Positions 37,450-46,847 of a stretch of DNA of 64,000 nucleotides are shown piece by piece (the stretch's first letter is position 1; every line of letters begins with the position of its first letter). Position numbers and translations under genes: made by a program. Origin of the DNA: Brevundimonas intermedia. GTDB taxonomy: Bacteria; Pseudomonadota; Alphaproteobacteria; Caulobacterales; Caulobacteraceae. A model generated the notes under the pieces. That model searched no databases. It saw only the letters and a program-made list of their open reading frames with translations, and was not told the DNA's origin. The stretch is taken from positions 806,001 through 870,000 of the forward strand of contig NZ_SPVH01000006.1 of assembly GCF_004614235.1 (NCBI RefSeq). Direction: 5' to 3'.

Positions 37450-37686
37450 TCAGCAGCATTTGAAGCCGCCGGCGCCGCCGAAACGGCGCTGTTCGTGCAG
37501 GCGGAAGAAGGCCGTCTTGTCCAGCGGCGGCTGGTCGGCGTGGGTCGCGGTCGCATGGGCGACGTAGGCGTCGTAGTCCGGCTGGCCGATCATGGCGCCC
37601 GCCGTGCGCCTGACGCCGCGACCCCACCGCAGGGCGGTGTCGCGGCACAGGCAGAGCAGGTCGTCCTGGGTTTGAGGACTAGGCAC
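37450..37686 (-). CDS. YbdD/YjiX family CstA-associated small protein
   Basis: 78 residues. The Trp/Gly motif and YDAYVAHATATHADQPPLDKTAFFRLHEQRRFGGAGGFKCC are hallmarks of the YbdD/YjiX family (DUF466). Members are encoded immediately after CstA or its paralogue BtsT and are thought to assist that transporter. Here it overlaps the cstA stop by 8 bases. Its end is 2 bases from the convergent S41 protease gene. Confidence 0.92.
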   Translation of the reverse strand: MPSPQTQDDLLCLCRDTALRWGRGVRRTAGAMIGQPDYDAYVAHATATHADQPPLDKTAFFRLHEQRRFGGAGGFKCC

Positions 37687-39766
37687 GGGCGATGTCCGCC
37701 GCTTCGTCGGCCGGCGTCAGGTCGTGCGCTTCGGGATATTCGCGCACGGTCGGCCGGTTGTTGCGGTAGGCCTTGCGGCACGCCAGCACGCCGTAGATCA
37801 CCATGGTGACCACCACGAACAGGAAGCCCGCCGTCAGCGTGGAGTTGACGTAGTCGTTGACGATGATGCGGTGCATGTCGCCGATGCTCTTGGCCGGGGC
37901 GATCAGCTCGCCGGCGCCCAGGGCCTCCTGATACCTGCGGGCGTGGGCCAGGAAGCCGATGCGGACTTCCGGGTGGAACAGCTTCTGCAAGCCGGCCGTC
38001 AGGGTGCAGATCAACAGCCAGGTCGCCGGGACCATGGTGACCCAAGCGTATCTCTCGCGCTTCATCTTGAACAGGACGACGGTGCCCAGGATCAGGGCGA
38101 CGGCGGCCAGCATCTGGTTGGCGATGCCGAACAGAGGCCACAGGCTGTTGATGCCGCCCAGCGGATCGACCACGCCGGTGTAGAGGAAATACCCCCACAG
38201 GCCGACCGTCAGGGCCGTGGCGACGACGTTGGCGCTCCAGGACTTGGTCTCGCGCATCTTGGGCACGGCGACGCCCAGCAGATCCTGGATCATGAAGCGG
38301 CACACGCGGGTGCCGGCGTCGACCGTGGTCAGGATGAACAAGGCCTCGAACAGGATGGCGAAGTGATACCAGAAGGCCATCATGGCCTTGCCGCCGATGA
38401 CGCTGGACAGGATGTGGGCCATGCCGACCGCCAGGGTCGGGGCGCCGCCCGCGCGCGACAGGATCGAGTTCTCGCCCACGTCTCGGGCCAGTTGCTCAAG
38501 CTCTCCGGGGGTGATGTGGAAGCCCCACTGGGCGACCGCGGCGGCGGCCGAGACCGCATCGTTGCCGATGATGGCGACCGGGCTGTTCATGGCGAAATAG
38601 ACCGCCGGGTCCAGCACCGTGGCGGCGATCAGGGCCATGACGGCGACGAAGCTTTCGCACAGCATGGCGCCGTAGCCGATCAGCGGGATCTGATTCTCGT
38701 TCTCAAGCAGCTTGGGCGTGGTGCCCGACGAGATCAGGGCGTGGAAGCCTGAGACCGCTCCGCAAGCAATGGTGATGAACAGGAAGGGGAACAGGGCGCC
38801 GGCGAAGACAGGGCCGGTGCCGTCGATGAAGGGGGTGATGGCCGGCATCTGCAGGTGCGGACGCACGATCAGGATGCCGATGGCCAGGGCCACGATCGCG
38901 CCGATCTTCAGGAAGGTCGACAGATAGTCGCGCGGCGCCAGCAGCAGCCAGACCGGAATGACCGAGGCGATGAAGCCATAGACCATCATCAGGATGGCCA
39001 GGGTCGGGCCGGTCAGGGTGAAGGCCGGGCCCCAGAACGGATCGGCCGCGACATGGCCCCCGCCGATGATGGCCAGGATCAGCAGGACGACGCCGATGAC
39101 CGAAATCTCGCCCACGCGGCCGGGCCGCAGATAGCGGGTGTACAGGCCCATGAAGATGGCGATGGGAATGGTGGCGGCGACGGTGAAGGTGCCCCACGGG
39201 CTTTCCGCCAAGGCCTTGACCACGACCAGGGCCAGAACGGCCAGGATGATGACCATGATCATCAGCACGCCGACCTGGGCGATGATGCCGGGGATGGTGC
39301 CCATCTCGGTGCGGATCATGTCGCCCAGCGACTTGCCGTCGCGACGGGTGGACATGAACAGGACGATCATGTCCTGCACCGCGCCCGCCAGAACCACGCC
39401 GACCAGGATCCACAGCACGCCGGGCAGATAGCCCATCTGGGCGGCCAGCACCGGCCCGACCAGCGGCCCCGCGCCGGCGATGGCGGCGAAGTGGTGACCG
39501 AACAGGACGTTGCGGGGCGTCGGCACATAGTCCAGCCCGTCATTGCGGCGCATGGCCGGCGTCAGACGCGCGGCGTCCAGCTTCAGCACCTTGTTGGCCA
39601 GGAAGCGGGCGTAGAACCGATAGGCGATGGCGTAGGTGCAGACGGCGGCGACAACCATCCAGACCGCGCTGATGCTCTCGCCCTGATGCAGGGCGATGAC
39701 GCCGAGGGACACGGCCCCCAGTATGGCGATGGCGCCGAAAATTATGGGTGTGCTGAGTTTGCCCAC
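37679..39766 (-). CDS. cstA: Carbon starvation protein CstA, peptide/pyruvate transporter
   Basis: 695 residues with about 18 membrane helices, close to the E. coli 701. Family blocks are HHFAAIAGAGPLVGPVLAAQ, GVVLAGAVQDMIVLF, and FHALISSGTTPKLLENE, plus LFILTTVDAGTRVCRF. The family imports peptides or pyruvate during carbon limitation. The GTG at 39766 has GGAGGG upstream at good spacing. It forms an operon with the YbdD-like gene. An upstream repeat region separates it from purT. Confidence 0.95.
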   Translation of the reverse strand: MGKLSTPIIFGAIAILGAVSLGVIALHQGESISAVWMVVAAVCTYAIAYRFYARFLANKVLKLDAARLTPAMRRNDGLDYVPTPRNVLFGHHFAAIAGAGPLVGPVLAAQMGYLPGVLWILVGVVLAGAVQDMIVLFMSTRRDGKSLGDMIRTEMGTIPGIIAQVGVLMIMVIILAVLALVVVKALAESPWGTFTVAATIPIAIFMGLYTRYLRPGRVGEISVIGVVLLILAIIGGGHVAADPFWGPAFTLTGPTLAILMMVYGFIASVIPVWLLLAPRDYLSTFLKIGAIVALAIGILIVRPHLQMPAITPFIDGTGPVFAGALFPFLFITIACGAVSGFHALISSGTTPKLLENENQIPLIGYGAMLCESFVAVMALIAATVLDPAVYFAMNSPVAIIGNDAVSAAAAVAQWGFHITPGELEQLARDVGENSILSRAGGAPTLAVGMAHILSSVIGGKAMMAFWYHFAILFEALFILTTVDAGTRVCRFMIQDLLGVAVPKMRETKSWSANVVATALTVGLWGYFLYTGVVDPLGGINSLWPLFGIANQMLAAVALILGTVVLFKMKRERYAWVTMVPATWLLICTLTAGLQKLFHPEVRIGFLAHARRYQEALGAGELIAPAKSIGDMHRIIVNDYVNSTLTAGFLFVVVTMVIYGVLACRKAYRNNRPTVREYPEAHDLTPADEAADIARA

Positions 39767-39869
39767 GACAGATCCCTCCCGGCCGGCTGACTGCGGCCCT
39801 CGCCGTTGGTTTGCACCACAATGCGGGACAAGGCCAATCGACTAAAGTCGTAGAAATGCAGGATCACAA

Positions 39870-40018
39870 GTCTCCTCCCTGCGGAGCGGGGAGGTGGCGC
39901 GGCTCCTTCGCGCCGTGACAGAGGGGTTCTGCGACGCATCACAGGCGTTTGTGGGACTTCAAGAGCCCCTCCACCACGCTTCGCGCGGTCCCCCTCCCCG
40001 CAAAGCGGGGAGGAGACG
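39870..40018. repeat. Inverted pair of a GC-rich hairpin repeat
   Basis: Two diverged copies of one element face each other across about 40 bases. The left copy reads CTCCTCCC-GC-gga-GC-GGGGAGG followed by a second hairpin and AGGGGTTCT. The right copy, read on the minus strand, is CTCCTCCC-CGC-ttt-GCG-GGGAGG followed by a related hairpin and AGGGGCTCT. Each copy folds on itself and the pair can fold together. It fills the gap between cstA and purT. From memory, repeats of this sort are scattered through Brevundimonas and Caulobacter genomes. Confidence 0.7.
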
Positions 40019-40024
40019 ATGGTG

Positions 40025-41221
40025 CTAAGCCCGGACCACCTTGACCCGCCCGGCCGCTTCGCGCGCCCGTTCGCGGGCTTCATCGACGTCGGCGCCGCGG
40101 GCGGTGGCGACGCCCATGCGGCGGCGGTCGAAGGCTTCGGGTTTGCCGAAGAGGCGCAGGTCGGCGGTGGGGACGGAGAGGGCTTCGGCGACGCCTTCGA
40201 AGGCGACGCCCTGGGCCTCCAGGCCGCCGTAGATGACGGCGCTGGCGGCGGGTTCGCGCAGGGTGACGTCGACGGGCAGGCCCAGGATGGCGCGGGCGTG
40301 GAGGGCGAACTCGCTCATCGTCTGGCTGGCCAGGGTGACCAAGCCCGTGTCGTGGGGGCGGGGCGAGACCTCGGAGAACCAGACCTGGTCGTCCTTGACG
40401 AATAGTTCGACGCCGAAGACGCCGAGACCGCCCAGGGCGTCCGTGACCTTGCCGGCGATGTCTTGCGAGGCGGCCAGCGCTGCGGGGGTCATGGCCTGGG
40501 GCTGCCAGCTTTCGACGTAGTCGCCCTTGACCTGGCGGTGGCCGATGGGGGCGCAGAAGTCCGTGCGGGTCGACCCGTCGGCGGCGCGCGAGCGGACGGT
40601 CAGAAGCGTGATCTCAAAATCGAAGTCGATGCGGCCCTCGACGATGACGCGGGCGCCGGCGACGCGGCCGCTGTCTTGCGCATAGGTCCAGGCGTCGGCG
40701 ATCTCATCGGCGCTTTCGACGAAGGATTGCCCCTTGCCGGACGACGACATGACCGGTTTGACGAAACAGGGGTAGCCGACGGTTTCGGCGCCGGCCGCCA
40801 GTTCCTCGGCGCTGCCGGCGAAGGCGTAGGGGCTGGTGGGCAGGCCCAGGTCCTCGGCGGCCAGGCGGCGGATGCCCTCGCGGTTCATGGTCAGTTGCAC
40901 GGCGCGGGCGGTGGGGATGACCACGGCCATGCCGGCGGCCTCGATGTCGGTCAGGACCTCGGTGGCGATGGCCTCGATCTCGGGCACGATGAAGTGCGGG
41001 GCCTCGGCCATGATCAGGCCGTTCAGCACCTGGGGGTCGGTCATGGGGATGACGTGGCTGCGGTGCGCCACCTGCATGGCCGGGGCGTTGGGATAGCGGT
41101 CCACGGCGACGACCTCGACGCCCAGCCGCTGAAGCTCGATAGCGACCTCCTTGCCCAGTTCGCCCGCGCCCAGCAGCATGACGCGGACAGCGGTGTCGGA
41201 AAGCGGGGTGCCGAGTTTCAT
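40025..41221 (-). CDS. purT: Formate-dependent phosphoribosylglycinamide formyltransferase
   Basis: 398 residues. It makes FGAR from GAR using formate and ATP, replacing the folate-dependent PurN. The ATP-grasp fold starts with [21 protein letters not shown] and contains [15 protein letters not shown], with [25 protein letters not shown] near the metal-binding end. It is the last gene of the tkt operon, five bases after the glyoxalase-fold gene. Its product feeds PurS/Q/L encoded farther along the window. Confidence 0.96.
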   Translation of the reverse strand: MKLGTPLSDTAVRVMLLGAGELGKEVAIELQRLGVEVVAVDRYPNAPAMQVAHRSHVIPMTDPQVLNGLIMAEAPHFIVPEIEAIATEVLTDIEAAGMAVVIPTARAVQLTMNREGIRRLAAEDLGLPTSPYAFAGSAEELAAGAETVGYPCFVKPVMSSSGKGQSFVESADEIADAWTYAQDSGRVAGARVIVEGRIDFDFEITLLTVRSRAADGSTRTDFCAPIGHRQVKGDYVESWQPQAMTPAALAASQDIAGKVTDALGGLGVFGVELFVKDDQVWFSEVSPRPHDTGLVTLASQTMSEFALHARAILGLPVDVTLREPAASAVIYGGLEAQGVAFEGVAEALSVPTADLRLFGKPEAFDRRRMGVATARGADVDEARERAREAAGRVKVVRA

Positions 41222-41226
41222 CGCGG

Positions 41227-41619
41227 TCAGGCTCCGGTAGCGGGTTCGATCAGGTCCCAGGCGTTTCCGTAGAGGTCTTCGAAGACCGCCACCTTGCCAT
41301 AGGTCTCATGTCGCGGGGTTTCGCGGAAGTGAACGCCGGCGGCAAGCCAGGCGGCGTGGTCGCGCATCAGGTCGTCGGTTTCGAGGAACAGCCAGACGCG
41401 GCCGCCGGCCTGGTTTCCGACCTGGGCCTTCTGGGCGTCGGTCGTGGCGCGGGCGAGCAGCAGGCTGGTTTCGCCGCCTTTGGGGGTGACGCGCACCCAG
41501 CGTTTGCCGCCGCCCATGTCGGTATCCTCGCTGAGGTCGAAACCCAGCGTGCCGACATAGAAGGCGATGGCCGCGTCATAGTCGTGGACTAGCAGGCTGA
41601 CGGCGCCGATACGGCTCAT
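41227..41619 (-). CDS. VOC (glyoxalase/bleomycin-resistance) family protein
   Basis: 130 residues with the beta-alpha-beta-beta-beta pattern of the VOC fold: [21 protein letters not shown], then [20 protein letters not shown], and [24 protein letters not shown] ending in [18 protein letters not shown] His and Glu in expected positions could bind metal. The function (isomerase, dioxygenase or resistance) cannot be told. The ATG overlaps the esterase stop (ATGA), which fixes the start at 41619. Confidence 0.92.
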   Translation of the reverse strand: MSRIGAVSLLVHDYDAAIAFYVGTLGFDLSEDTDMGGGKRWVRVTPKGGETSLLLARATTDAQKAQVGNQAGGRVWLFLETDDLMRDHAAWLAAGVHFRETPRHETYGKVAVFEDLYGNAWDLIEPATGA

Positions 41620-42467
41620 GGGGCCGGAACCGCATAGAGGCGGCGGAAGGCGTCCAGCGCGGCGCCGTGGTAGATGGTGGCGTGGGTCTCGGTCGGGCGG
41701 GGCGTGAAGCTCCAGCTCAGGCCGGGCAGGGCGTGGTCGCGCAGATTGGCGGTCAGGACGTCCATAGGGGCCTGCATCTCGGGGCCCTCGTCGCCCAGGG
41801 TCAGGATCAGGGTGCGGGGGTCGTTCGACTGATCGCGCAGGCGGGCGCCGGACTGACGCGCCAGAACGCCGCCGTCCCACCACAGGCTGGGGCTGACGGC
41901 GACATAGGCGTCGAACATCTGCGGTTCCTTGAGAAAGGTCTCGACCACGAACAGGCCAGCGAGGGACTCGCCCATCAGCGCCGTCTCGCCGCTGGTGCGG
42001 AAGCGGGTTTCGACGAAGGGCTGGACCTCTTCGGCCACGAAGCGGCGGAAGCGATCCGAATGGCCCTGGGTCGGATAGCGGGCGATCAGGTCGGGATCTT
42101 GCGTCGGCAGGGCCAGTTCGTTGCGACGATCCACCGAGGCGATGCCGACCACGATCACGTCGCGGGTCGTGCCGGCGACGGTCCCGAGCTGGGCCAGGCC
42201 CGAGATGTGGTGGAAGTCCTGATCCTGACCGCCGTCCAGGACATAAAGGACGGGGTAGGTCTGGCCGCTGTCGGCATAGCCGGGGGGCAGCCAGACGTTG
42301 ATTTCCCGCGTCGCGCCCATGATGGCCGAGGGCAGGGTGTAGGACCGGCCGATGACGATGGGGGTTTCGGCGGGGGTTGCTTCCGAGGCAGTCTGGGCGA
42401 GAGCGATGGTCGGCAGGACGCTCAGGCCCGCCGACAGGGCCAGGGCGCGCAAGGCAAGGGCTATCAA
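41616..42467 (-). CDS. Exported esterase, enterochelin-esterase/IroE-like alpha/beta hydrolase
   Basis: 283 residues. A signal peptide ends near TIALAQ. The hydrolase fold shows INVWLPPGYADSGQTYPVLYVLDGGQ, the nucleophile elbow LMGESLAGLF, and a late His (TETHATIYHGA). This is the D-esterase/IroE-like group, which cleaves ferric-siderophore lactones or simple esters; the substrate is not shown. I chose a TTG start at 42467: GGAG lies seven bases upstream, and the TTG overlaps the previous gene's stop as TTGA. A TTG ten codons earlier is weaker. Confidence 0.85.
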   Translation of the reverse strand: MIALALRALALSAGLSVLPTIALAQTASEATPAETPIVIGRSYTLPSAIMGATREINVWLPPGYADSGQTYPVLYVLDGGQDQDFHHISGLAQLGTVAGTTRDVIVVGIASVDRRNELALPTQDPDLIARYPTQGHSDRFRRFVAEEVQPFVETRFRTSGETALMGESLAGLFVVETFLKEPQMFDAYVAVSPSLWWDGGVLARQSGARLRDQSNDPRTLILTLGDEGPEMQAPMDVLTANLRDHALPGLSWSFTPRPTETHATIYHGAALDAFRRLYAVPAP

Positions 42468-43240
42468 ATCGGCAACTCCGAAGAATGAGCCGCCCAACCC
42501 CTGTCGCGTTCGGCGGCGTCGATGGCGTCGACCAGTTCGTCGGCAGCGCCCCGTCGGCGCAGTTCTTCGGTCGGCATGATACTGCTCTGGGCGCAGGCGG
42601 CGTCTTGCCCCATCAGAGCCGGCGCGATGGCCAGGCCGCCTCGCTCGGCGTCCAGCCAGATGCGAAGTCCGCCCGTTTGGGACTGGTCGAGGATGCGCCC
42701 CCCACAGTTCGCGCGTGTCTGGGCGTCCATCGACGCCAGAACATGTTCGGCATGCCAGGCGATCAGCACCTTGGATCGCACGGTGGCCTCGTAGACAAAA
42801 TCCAGGGTGTCGGCCTGGTCCCGAGGCTCGATCAGTTCCAAGGGCAGAACATTCGACCAGTCGATCGTGTCGCCGGTGGTCAGGTCGTAGGTCATCCGCA
42901 GCTCGGTGGCGTTAGGCGGGGCGTCGCTGCAGGACGCGACATCGTGGATCACAAGGCTGGCGAACCTGGGGCCGGACATGGGGACCGAGACGCGGCGCGA
43001 CCACTGCGACCGTTCAGGCGCGGTCGCCATGCAGTGCGTCCGCTCGGACGCGCCGGTATCGTCCAAAGCGCCGGTCAGGTGTTCGAATTGCCGCGCGGCG
43101 CGGTCGTCGCCGGTCAGTCGGGGCAGGACTTCGACGCCCTCGACCGTATCCGGCCGTCCGATCAGGCGGCTGGCGGGGGCCTGACTCTCCGATGCGCCAC
43201 CGATCAGCAGCAGGAAGGTCAGGCCCGCCGAGGCGATCAT
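42464..43240 (-). CDS. Exported protein of unknown function in the tkt operon
   Basis: 258 residues with a short N-terminal signal-like helix (MIASAGLTFLLLIGGASES). Several cysteines (near 70, 104, 180, 213) would suit disulfides in the periplasm. The middle segment (TYDLTTGDTIDWSNVLPLEL) recalls the DUF3298-type 'input = output' beta layers, but I do not recognise the family. Its ATG overlaps the transketolase stop (TAATG) and its stop overlaps the esterase start, so it is translated as part of that operon. Confidence 0.8.
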   Translation of the reverse strand: MIASAGLTFLLLIGGASESQAPASRLIGRPDTVEGVEVLPRLTGDDRAARQFEHLTGALDDTGASERTHCMATAPERSQWSRRVSVPMSGPRFASLVIHDVASCSDAPPNATELRMTYDLTTGDTIDWSNVLPLELIEPRDQADTLDFVYEATVRSKVLIAWHAEHVLASMDAQTRANCGGRILDQSQTGGLRIWLDAERGGLAIAPALMGQDAACAQSSIMPTEELRRRGAADELVDAIDAAERDRGWAAHSSELPI

Positions 43241-45231
43241 TACAGCCGCGCCTTGACCGCCGCGACGACGGCCTCGGCGGTGATGCCGAACTTGTCGTAC
43301 AGGACTTCGGCTGGGGCCGAGGCGCCGAAGCCGGTCATGCCGATGAAGGCGCCGTCTTCGCCGATGAACCGTTCCCAGCCCTGTTTGATCGCGGCTTCCA
43401 CCGCAACGCGCACGGTGCCGCGGCCGATGACCGAGGCCTGGTAGGCGGCGTCCTGTTGCTCGAACAGTTCGAAACAGGGGACGGAGACGACGCGGGTCGG
43501 CGTGCCTTCGGCTTCCAGCGTCTCGGCGGCCTTCAGGGCGAGGGCCAGTTCCGTGCCGGTGCCGAACAGGGTGGCCTTGGCCTCTCCGTTCGCCGCCTTG
43601 ATCTCATAGGCGCCCTTGGCTGACAGGTTCTCAGTCGCCGCGACGGTGCGGACGGCCGGGGTCTTCTGGCGCGACAGGGCCATGGCCGAGGGGGCGGTCT
43701 TGGTCTCCAGCGCGATCTTCCAGCATTCCATGGCCTCGACCGTATCGGCGGGGCGGAAGACCAGCAGGTTGGGGATGGCGCGAAGCGCCGCCAGGTGTTC
43801 GACCGGCTGGTGCGTCGGGCCGTCCTCGCCCAGGCCGATGGAATCGTGCGTCAGGACGTGGATGGCGCGGACGCCCATCAGGGCGCCCAGGCGGATGGCC
43901 GGTCGGCTGTAGTCCGAGAAGACCATGAAGGTCCCGGCGTAGGGGATGACCCCGCCGTGCAGGGCCAGGCCGTTCATGGCAGCGGCCATGCCGAACTCGC
44001 GGATGCCCCAGTTGACGTAGCGACCCTCATACGACGGCGCGTCCAGGATCGGGGTGCCGGCGACGAAGGTGTTGTTCGAGCCGGTCAGGTCGGCCGAGCC
44101 GCCGACCAGTTCGGGGATGGAGGCGAAGACCTGGTCCAGGGCGGCGCCCGACGACTGGCGCGTAGCCTGGGCCGGCTGGGTCTCGATCAGTTCGGCGATC
44201 TTGGCGTTCAGGGCGTCGAAGGCGCCCTCGGGCAGGTCGCCCTTCATGGCGCGGGTGAAGTCGGCGGCCTGGGCCGAGGCGGCGAGGCGGGCTTCCCACT
44301 TCTTGCGGTCCTTGGCGCCGCGACGCCCGACCTTGGCCCAGGCGTCGGCGATGGTCGCCGGCATTTCGAAGGGTTCGTGATCCCAGGCCAGGCCCAGACG
44401 GGTGGCGGCGATCTCGGCGGCGCCCAGGGCCGCGCCGTGGGTCTTGTGGCTGCCTTCCATGGTGGCGGCGCCCTTGCCGATCTTGGTCTTGCAGGCGATC
44501 AGGGTCGGCTTGTCCTGACGCGTGGCCCATTTCAGGGCGGCCTTGATGGCGTTCATGTCATGGCCGTCGATGGCCTTGACCGCCCAGCCGGCGGCCTTGA
44601 AGCGGGCCTTCTGGTCGGTGGCGTCGGACAGGGAGACCTTGCCGTCGATGGTGATCTCGTTGTCGTCCCACAGGACGGTCAGCTTGTTCAGGCGATAGCG
44701 GCCGGCCAGGGCGATGGCTTCCTGGCTGACGCCTTCCATCAGGCAGCCGTCGCCGGCGACGACCCAGGTGCGGTGGTCGACCAGGTCGTCGCCGTATTTG
44801 GCGGCGAGGTGACGCTCGGCCATCGCGAAGCCGATCGAGGTGGCCAGGCCCTGGCCCAGGGGGCCGGTGGTGACCTCGACGCCGGGCATGTGGCCGTATT
44901 CCGGGTGACCGGCGGTCTTGGAGCCCCACTGGCGGAAGTTCGACAGTTCTTCCTTGGTCGCGGCCTTGTAGCCGGTCAGGTGCAACAGGGCGTAGATCAG
45001 CATCGAGCCGTGGCCCGCCGACAGGATGAAGCGGTCACGGTCGGCCCAGTCGGGGCGCGACGCGTCGAACTTCAGAAACTTGGAAAACAACACCGTGGCG
45101 ACGTCGGCCATGCCCATGGGCATGCCGGGGTGGCCCGACTTGGCCTTCTCGACCCCGTCCATGGCGAGGACGCGGATGGCGTTCGCCATCTGCTCGGGCG
45201 TGGCCTTTGGTGCGGTTTTGGCGTCGGTCAC
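43240..45231 (-). CDS. tkt: Transketolase
   Basis: 663 residues of the thiamine-diphosphate enzyme that moves two-carbon units between sugar phosphates. Visible blocks include SGHPGMPMGMADVATVLF, the ThDP pyrophosphate site VVAGDGCLMEGVSQEA, HKTHGAALGAAE, the pyrimidine-domain MVFSDYSRPAIRLGAL, and THDSIGLGEDGPTHQPVEH with catalytic His residues. The length is normal. It is the first gene of a five-gene operon ending in purT, linking pentose phosphate supply with purine synthesis. It is divergent from the zapA pair. Confidence 0.97.
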   Translation of the reverse strand: MTDAKTAPKATPEQMANAIRVLAMDGVEKAKSGHPGMPMGMADVATVLFSKFLKFDASRPDWADRDRFILSAGHGSMLIYALLHLTGYKAATKEELSNFRQWGSKTAGHPEYGHMPGVEVTTGPLGQGLATSIGFAMAERHLAAKYGDDLVDHRTWVVAGDGCLMEGVSQEAIALAGRYRLNKLTVLWDDNEITIDGKVSLSDATDQKARFKAAGWAVKAIDGHDMNAIKAALKWATRQDKPTLIACKTKIGKGAATMEGSHKTHGAALGAAEIAATRLGLAWDHEPFEMPATIADAWAKVGRRGAKDRKKWEARLAASAQAADFTRAMKGDLPEGAFDALNAKIAELIETQPAQATRQSSGAALDQVFASIPELVGGSADLTGSNNTFVAGTPILDAPSYEGRYVNWGIREFGMAAAMNGLALHGGVIPYAGTFMVFSDYSRPAIRLGALMGVRAIHVLTHDSIGLGEDGPTHQPVEHLAALRAIPNLLVFRPADTVEAMECWKIALETKTAPSAMALSRQKTPAVRTVAATENLSAKGAYEIKAANGEAKATLFGTGTELALALKAAETLEAEGTPTRVVSVPCFELFEQQDAAYQASVIGRGTVRVAVEAAIKQGWERFIGEDGAFIGMTGFGASAPAEVLYDKFGITAEAVVAAVKARL

Positions 45232-45326
45232 GGTGGAGACCTCTGTATGGGACGGCGGAAAAAGGGGGCGCGCCGCTTTACCCCGGCGCGTCCTCGGGTT
45301 CTATACGCAATTTGAAGGAGCGACCG

Positions 45327-45590
45327 ATGGCAGACGCCACCACGGCCGCACGGGCGCGTATCGACCGCGCCTTGGCCGAACTGGAACGCAAGATCCTGGA
45401 GCTGAAGGCGCGCCCCGCCTCGGCGCCCGCGATTGCGGACGACGACCTGTTCGCGCCTCGTCCTTCGGATTCGGGGGCCGCCGATCAGCGCGTCGCCGAG
45501 TTGGAGGCCGCAGGACGCGAGGCCTCCGACGCCCTGGCTCGCGCGGCCGAGGCCGTGCGCGGCGTGTTGGCCGAAAGCGAGGCCGGCTGA
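45327..45590 (+). CDS. DUF4164-like coiled-coil protein upstream of zapA
   Basis: 87 residues: two coiled-coil helices (ARIDRALAELERKILELKARP; RVAELEAAGREASDALARAA) joined by a polar linker. This fits DUF4164, commonly found just before zapA in alphaproteobacteria, which suggests a ZapB-like divisome accessory role. GAAGGAG six bases before the ATG fixes the start. The stop overlaps the zapA start (TGATG). Confidence 0.85.
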   Translation: MADATTAARARIDRALAELERKILELKARPASAPAIADDDLFAPRPSDSGAADQRVAELEAAGREASDALARAAEAVRGVLAESEAG

Positions 45591-45910
45591 TGGCGACGGT
45601 GACGGTAGAGGTCAACGGGCGGCCCTATGCGGTGGGGTGCGCCGACGGGCAGGAGGAGCGGGTCCGCATCCTGGCCAAACAGTTCGACAACCAGGTGCGC
45701 CAGGTGGCCCAGGACGTGGGGCATGTCGGGGACCTGCGGCTGTTCCTGATGTCGGCCCTGATTCTGGCCGACGAACTGCACGAGGCGCGCCTGAACGGCG
45801 GCAAGGCGGGGCCGTCCACCCTGGCCCCGGCGCCGGCCTCGACGGACGGGGTCGCCGAGGCGCTGAACGCCGTCGCCGCCCGGATCGAGAAGATCGCCCA
45901 GGGCATCTGA
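45590..45910 (+). CDS. zapA: Cell division protein ZapA
   Basis: 106 residues. ZapA crosslinks FtsZ filaments at the division site. The N-terminal globular part has VTVEVNGRPYAVGCADGQEERV, followed by the coiled coil LAKQFDNQVRQVAQDVGHVGDLRLFLMSALILADEL and a short C-terminal helix. The ATG overlaps the previous stop by one base. Its position before 6S RNA and fau is the conserved order. Confidence 0.94.
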   Translation: MATVTVEVNGRPYAVGCADGQEERVRILAKQFDNQVRQVAQDVGHVGDLRLFLMSALILADELHEARLNGGKAGPSTLAPAPASTDGVAEALNAVAARIEKIAQGI

Positions 45911-45975
45911 TCGGTATCTGATCAAAGATTCGACGCAGGCTGGCGCAAGCCGAGGCGAAGGCCTATCTTGCTCGA

Positions 45976-46150
45976 CGGCGGGTCTTGCTGCGGCCCACGT
46001 CGAAGGCATACATTTCCTCGCGACCTTAATTCACTCAAAGGGATCTGTCCCTGTCCGGGCTTGAGGGCCTGGGCATATGGAGCCCACCTGGCTACCCAGG
46101 TTCGAGAGGATTTAAACGCCCTTCACGGTTCTTGCGGCGCCGCCAACCTC
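45976..46150 (+). ncRNA. ssrS: 6S RNA
   Basis: The gap between zapA and fau is the conserved place for 6S RNA, which binds the housekeeping RNA polymerase and reduces transcription in slow growth. The sequence carries typical alphaproteobacterial 6S pieces: GGATCTGTCCCT, GCATATGGAGCCCACCTGG, CCAGGTTCGAGAGGATT and AAACGCCCTTCACGG. GGCGG near the 5' end pairs with CCGCC near the 3' end to close the long rod. A -10-like TATCTT (45964-45969) precedes the 5' end and a T-run follows (46155-46161). Ends are approximate, within about 10 bases. Confidence 0.87.
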
Positions 46151-46289
46151 TCTCTTTTTTTGTGTTATCGCTCGCCGCGCGGCGGCTCGCTGCTTGAGCA
46201 CGTTTGTGCGCTATCTCTTGCGATGCGGTCGCTCCCTGCTGGAGCGCGCGCATCTCGCTTTGTTTGACGCGTCGGATAGGGGTGGCCTA

Positions 46290-46847
46290 ATGATTCAGGA
46301 CAAGCATGAGCTGCGGTCCGCCGCACGGGCGCTACGCAAACGGTTGGCCGAGACCGATCCCCTGGCGGCCTCACGCGCGGCGGATCATGTGGACGCCCTG
46401 CCGCCCGCCGAGATCGTCGCCCTCTATCGCGCCATGGGGTCCGAGCTGGATGCCGACGCCCTGGCCGTGGCGCTGGAGGCCGCGGGCCGTCGGCTATGCC
46501 TGCCGGTGGTGGTCCAGCGCGACGCCCCCATGGAGTTTCGCGCCTGGTCGCCGGGCGAGCCGCTGGAACTGGACGCCGCCGGATGCCCCGCGCCCCTGCC
46601 GCTGGCGCAGGTCGTCACGCCCGACCTGATCCTGACGCCCCTGCTGGCGTATGACGATCGGGGTGGGCGCCTGGGTCAGGGCGGCGGCTATTACGACCGC
46701 ACCTTCGCCGCTCGCCCCGACGCGCTGCGCATCGGCTTCGCCTATGCCGGCCAGAAGGTCGAGCGGCTTGAGCTGGAAGCGCATGACATCCGACTGCATG
46801 GGGTTCTGACCGAGGCGAGCTACGCGGACTTTGGCATATCCCATTGA
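46290..46847 (+). CDS. fau: 5-formyltetrahydrofolate cyclo-ligase
   Basis: 185 residues. It converts 5-formyl-THF to 5,10-methenyl-THF. The ATP and substrate motif GRLGQGGGYYDRTFA is diagnostic, with LRSAARALRKRLAETDPLAA at the N-terminus and TPLLAYDDRG before the motif. The ATG at 46290 follows AGGGG. In many bacteria it lies in the 6S transcript. Its stop overlaps the -35 element of the vapBC promoter. Confidence 0.95.
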   Translation: MIQDKHELRSAARALRKRLAETDPLAASRAADHVDALPPAEIVALYRAMGSELDADALAVALEAAGRRLCLPVVVQRDAPMEFRAWSPGEPLELDAAGCPAPLPLAQVVTPDLILTPLLAYDDRGGRLGQGGGYYDRTFAARPDALRIGFAYAGQKVERLELEAHDIRLHGVLTEASYADFGISH

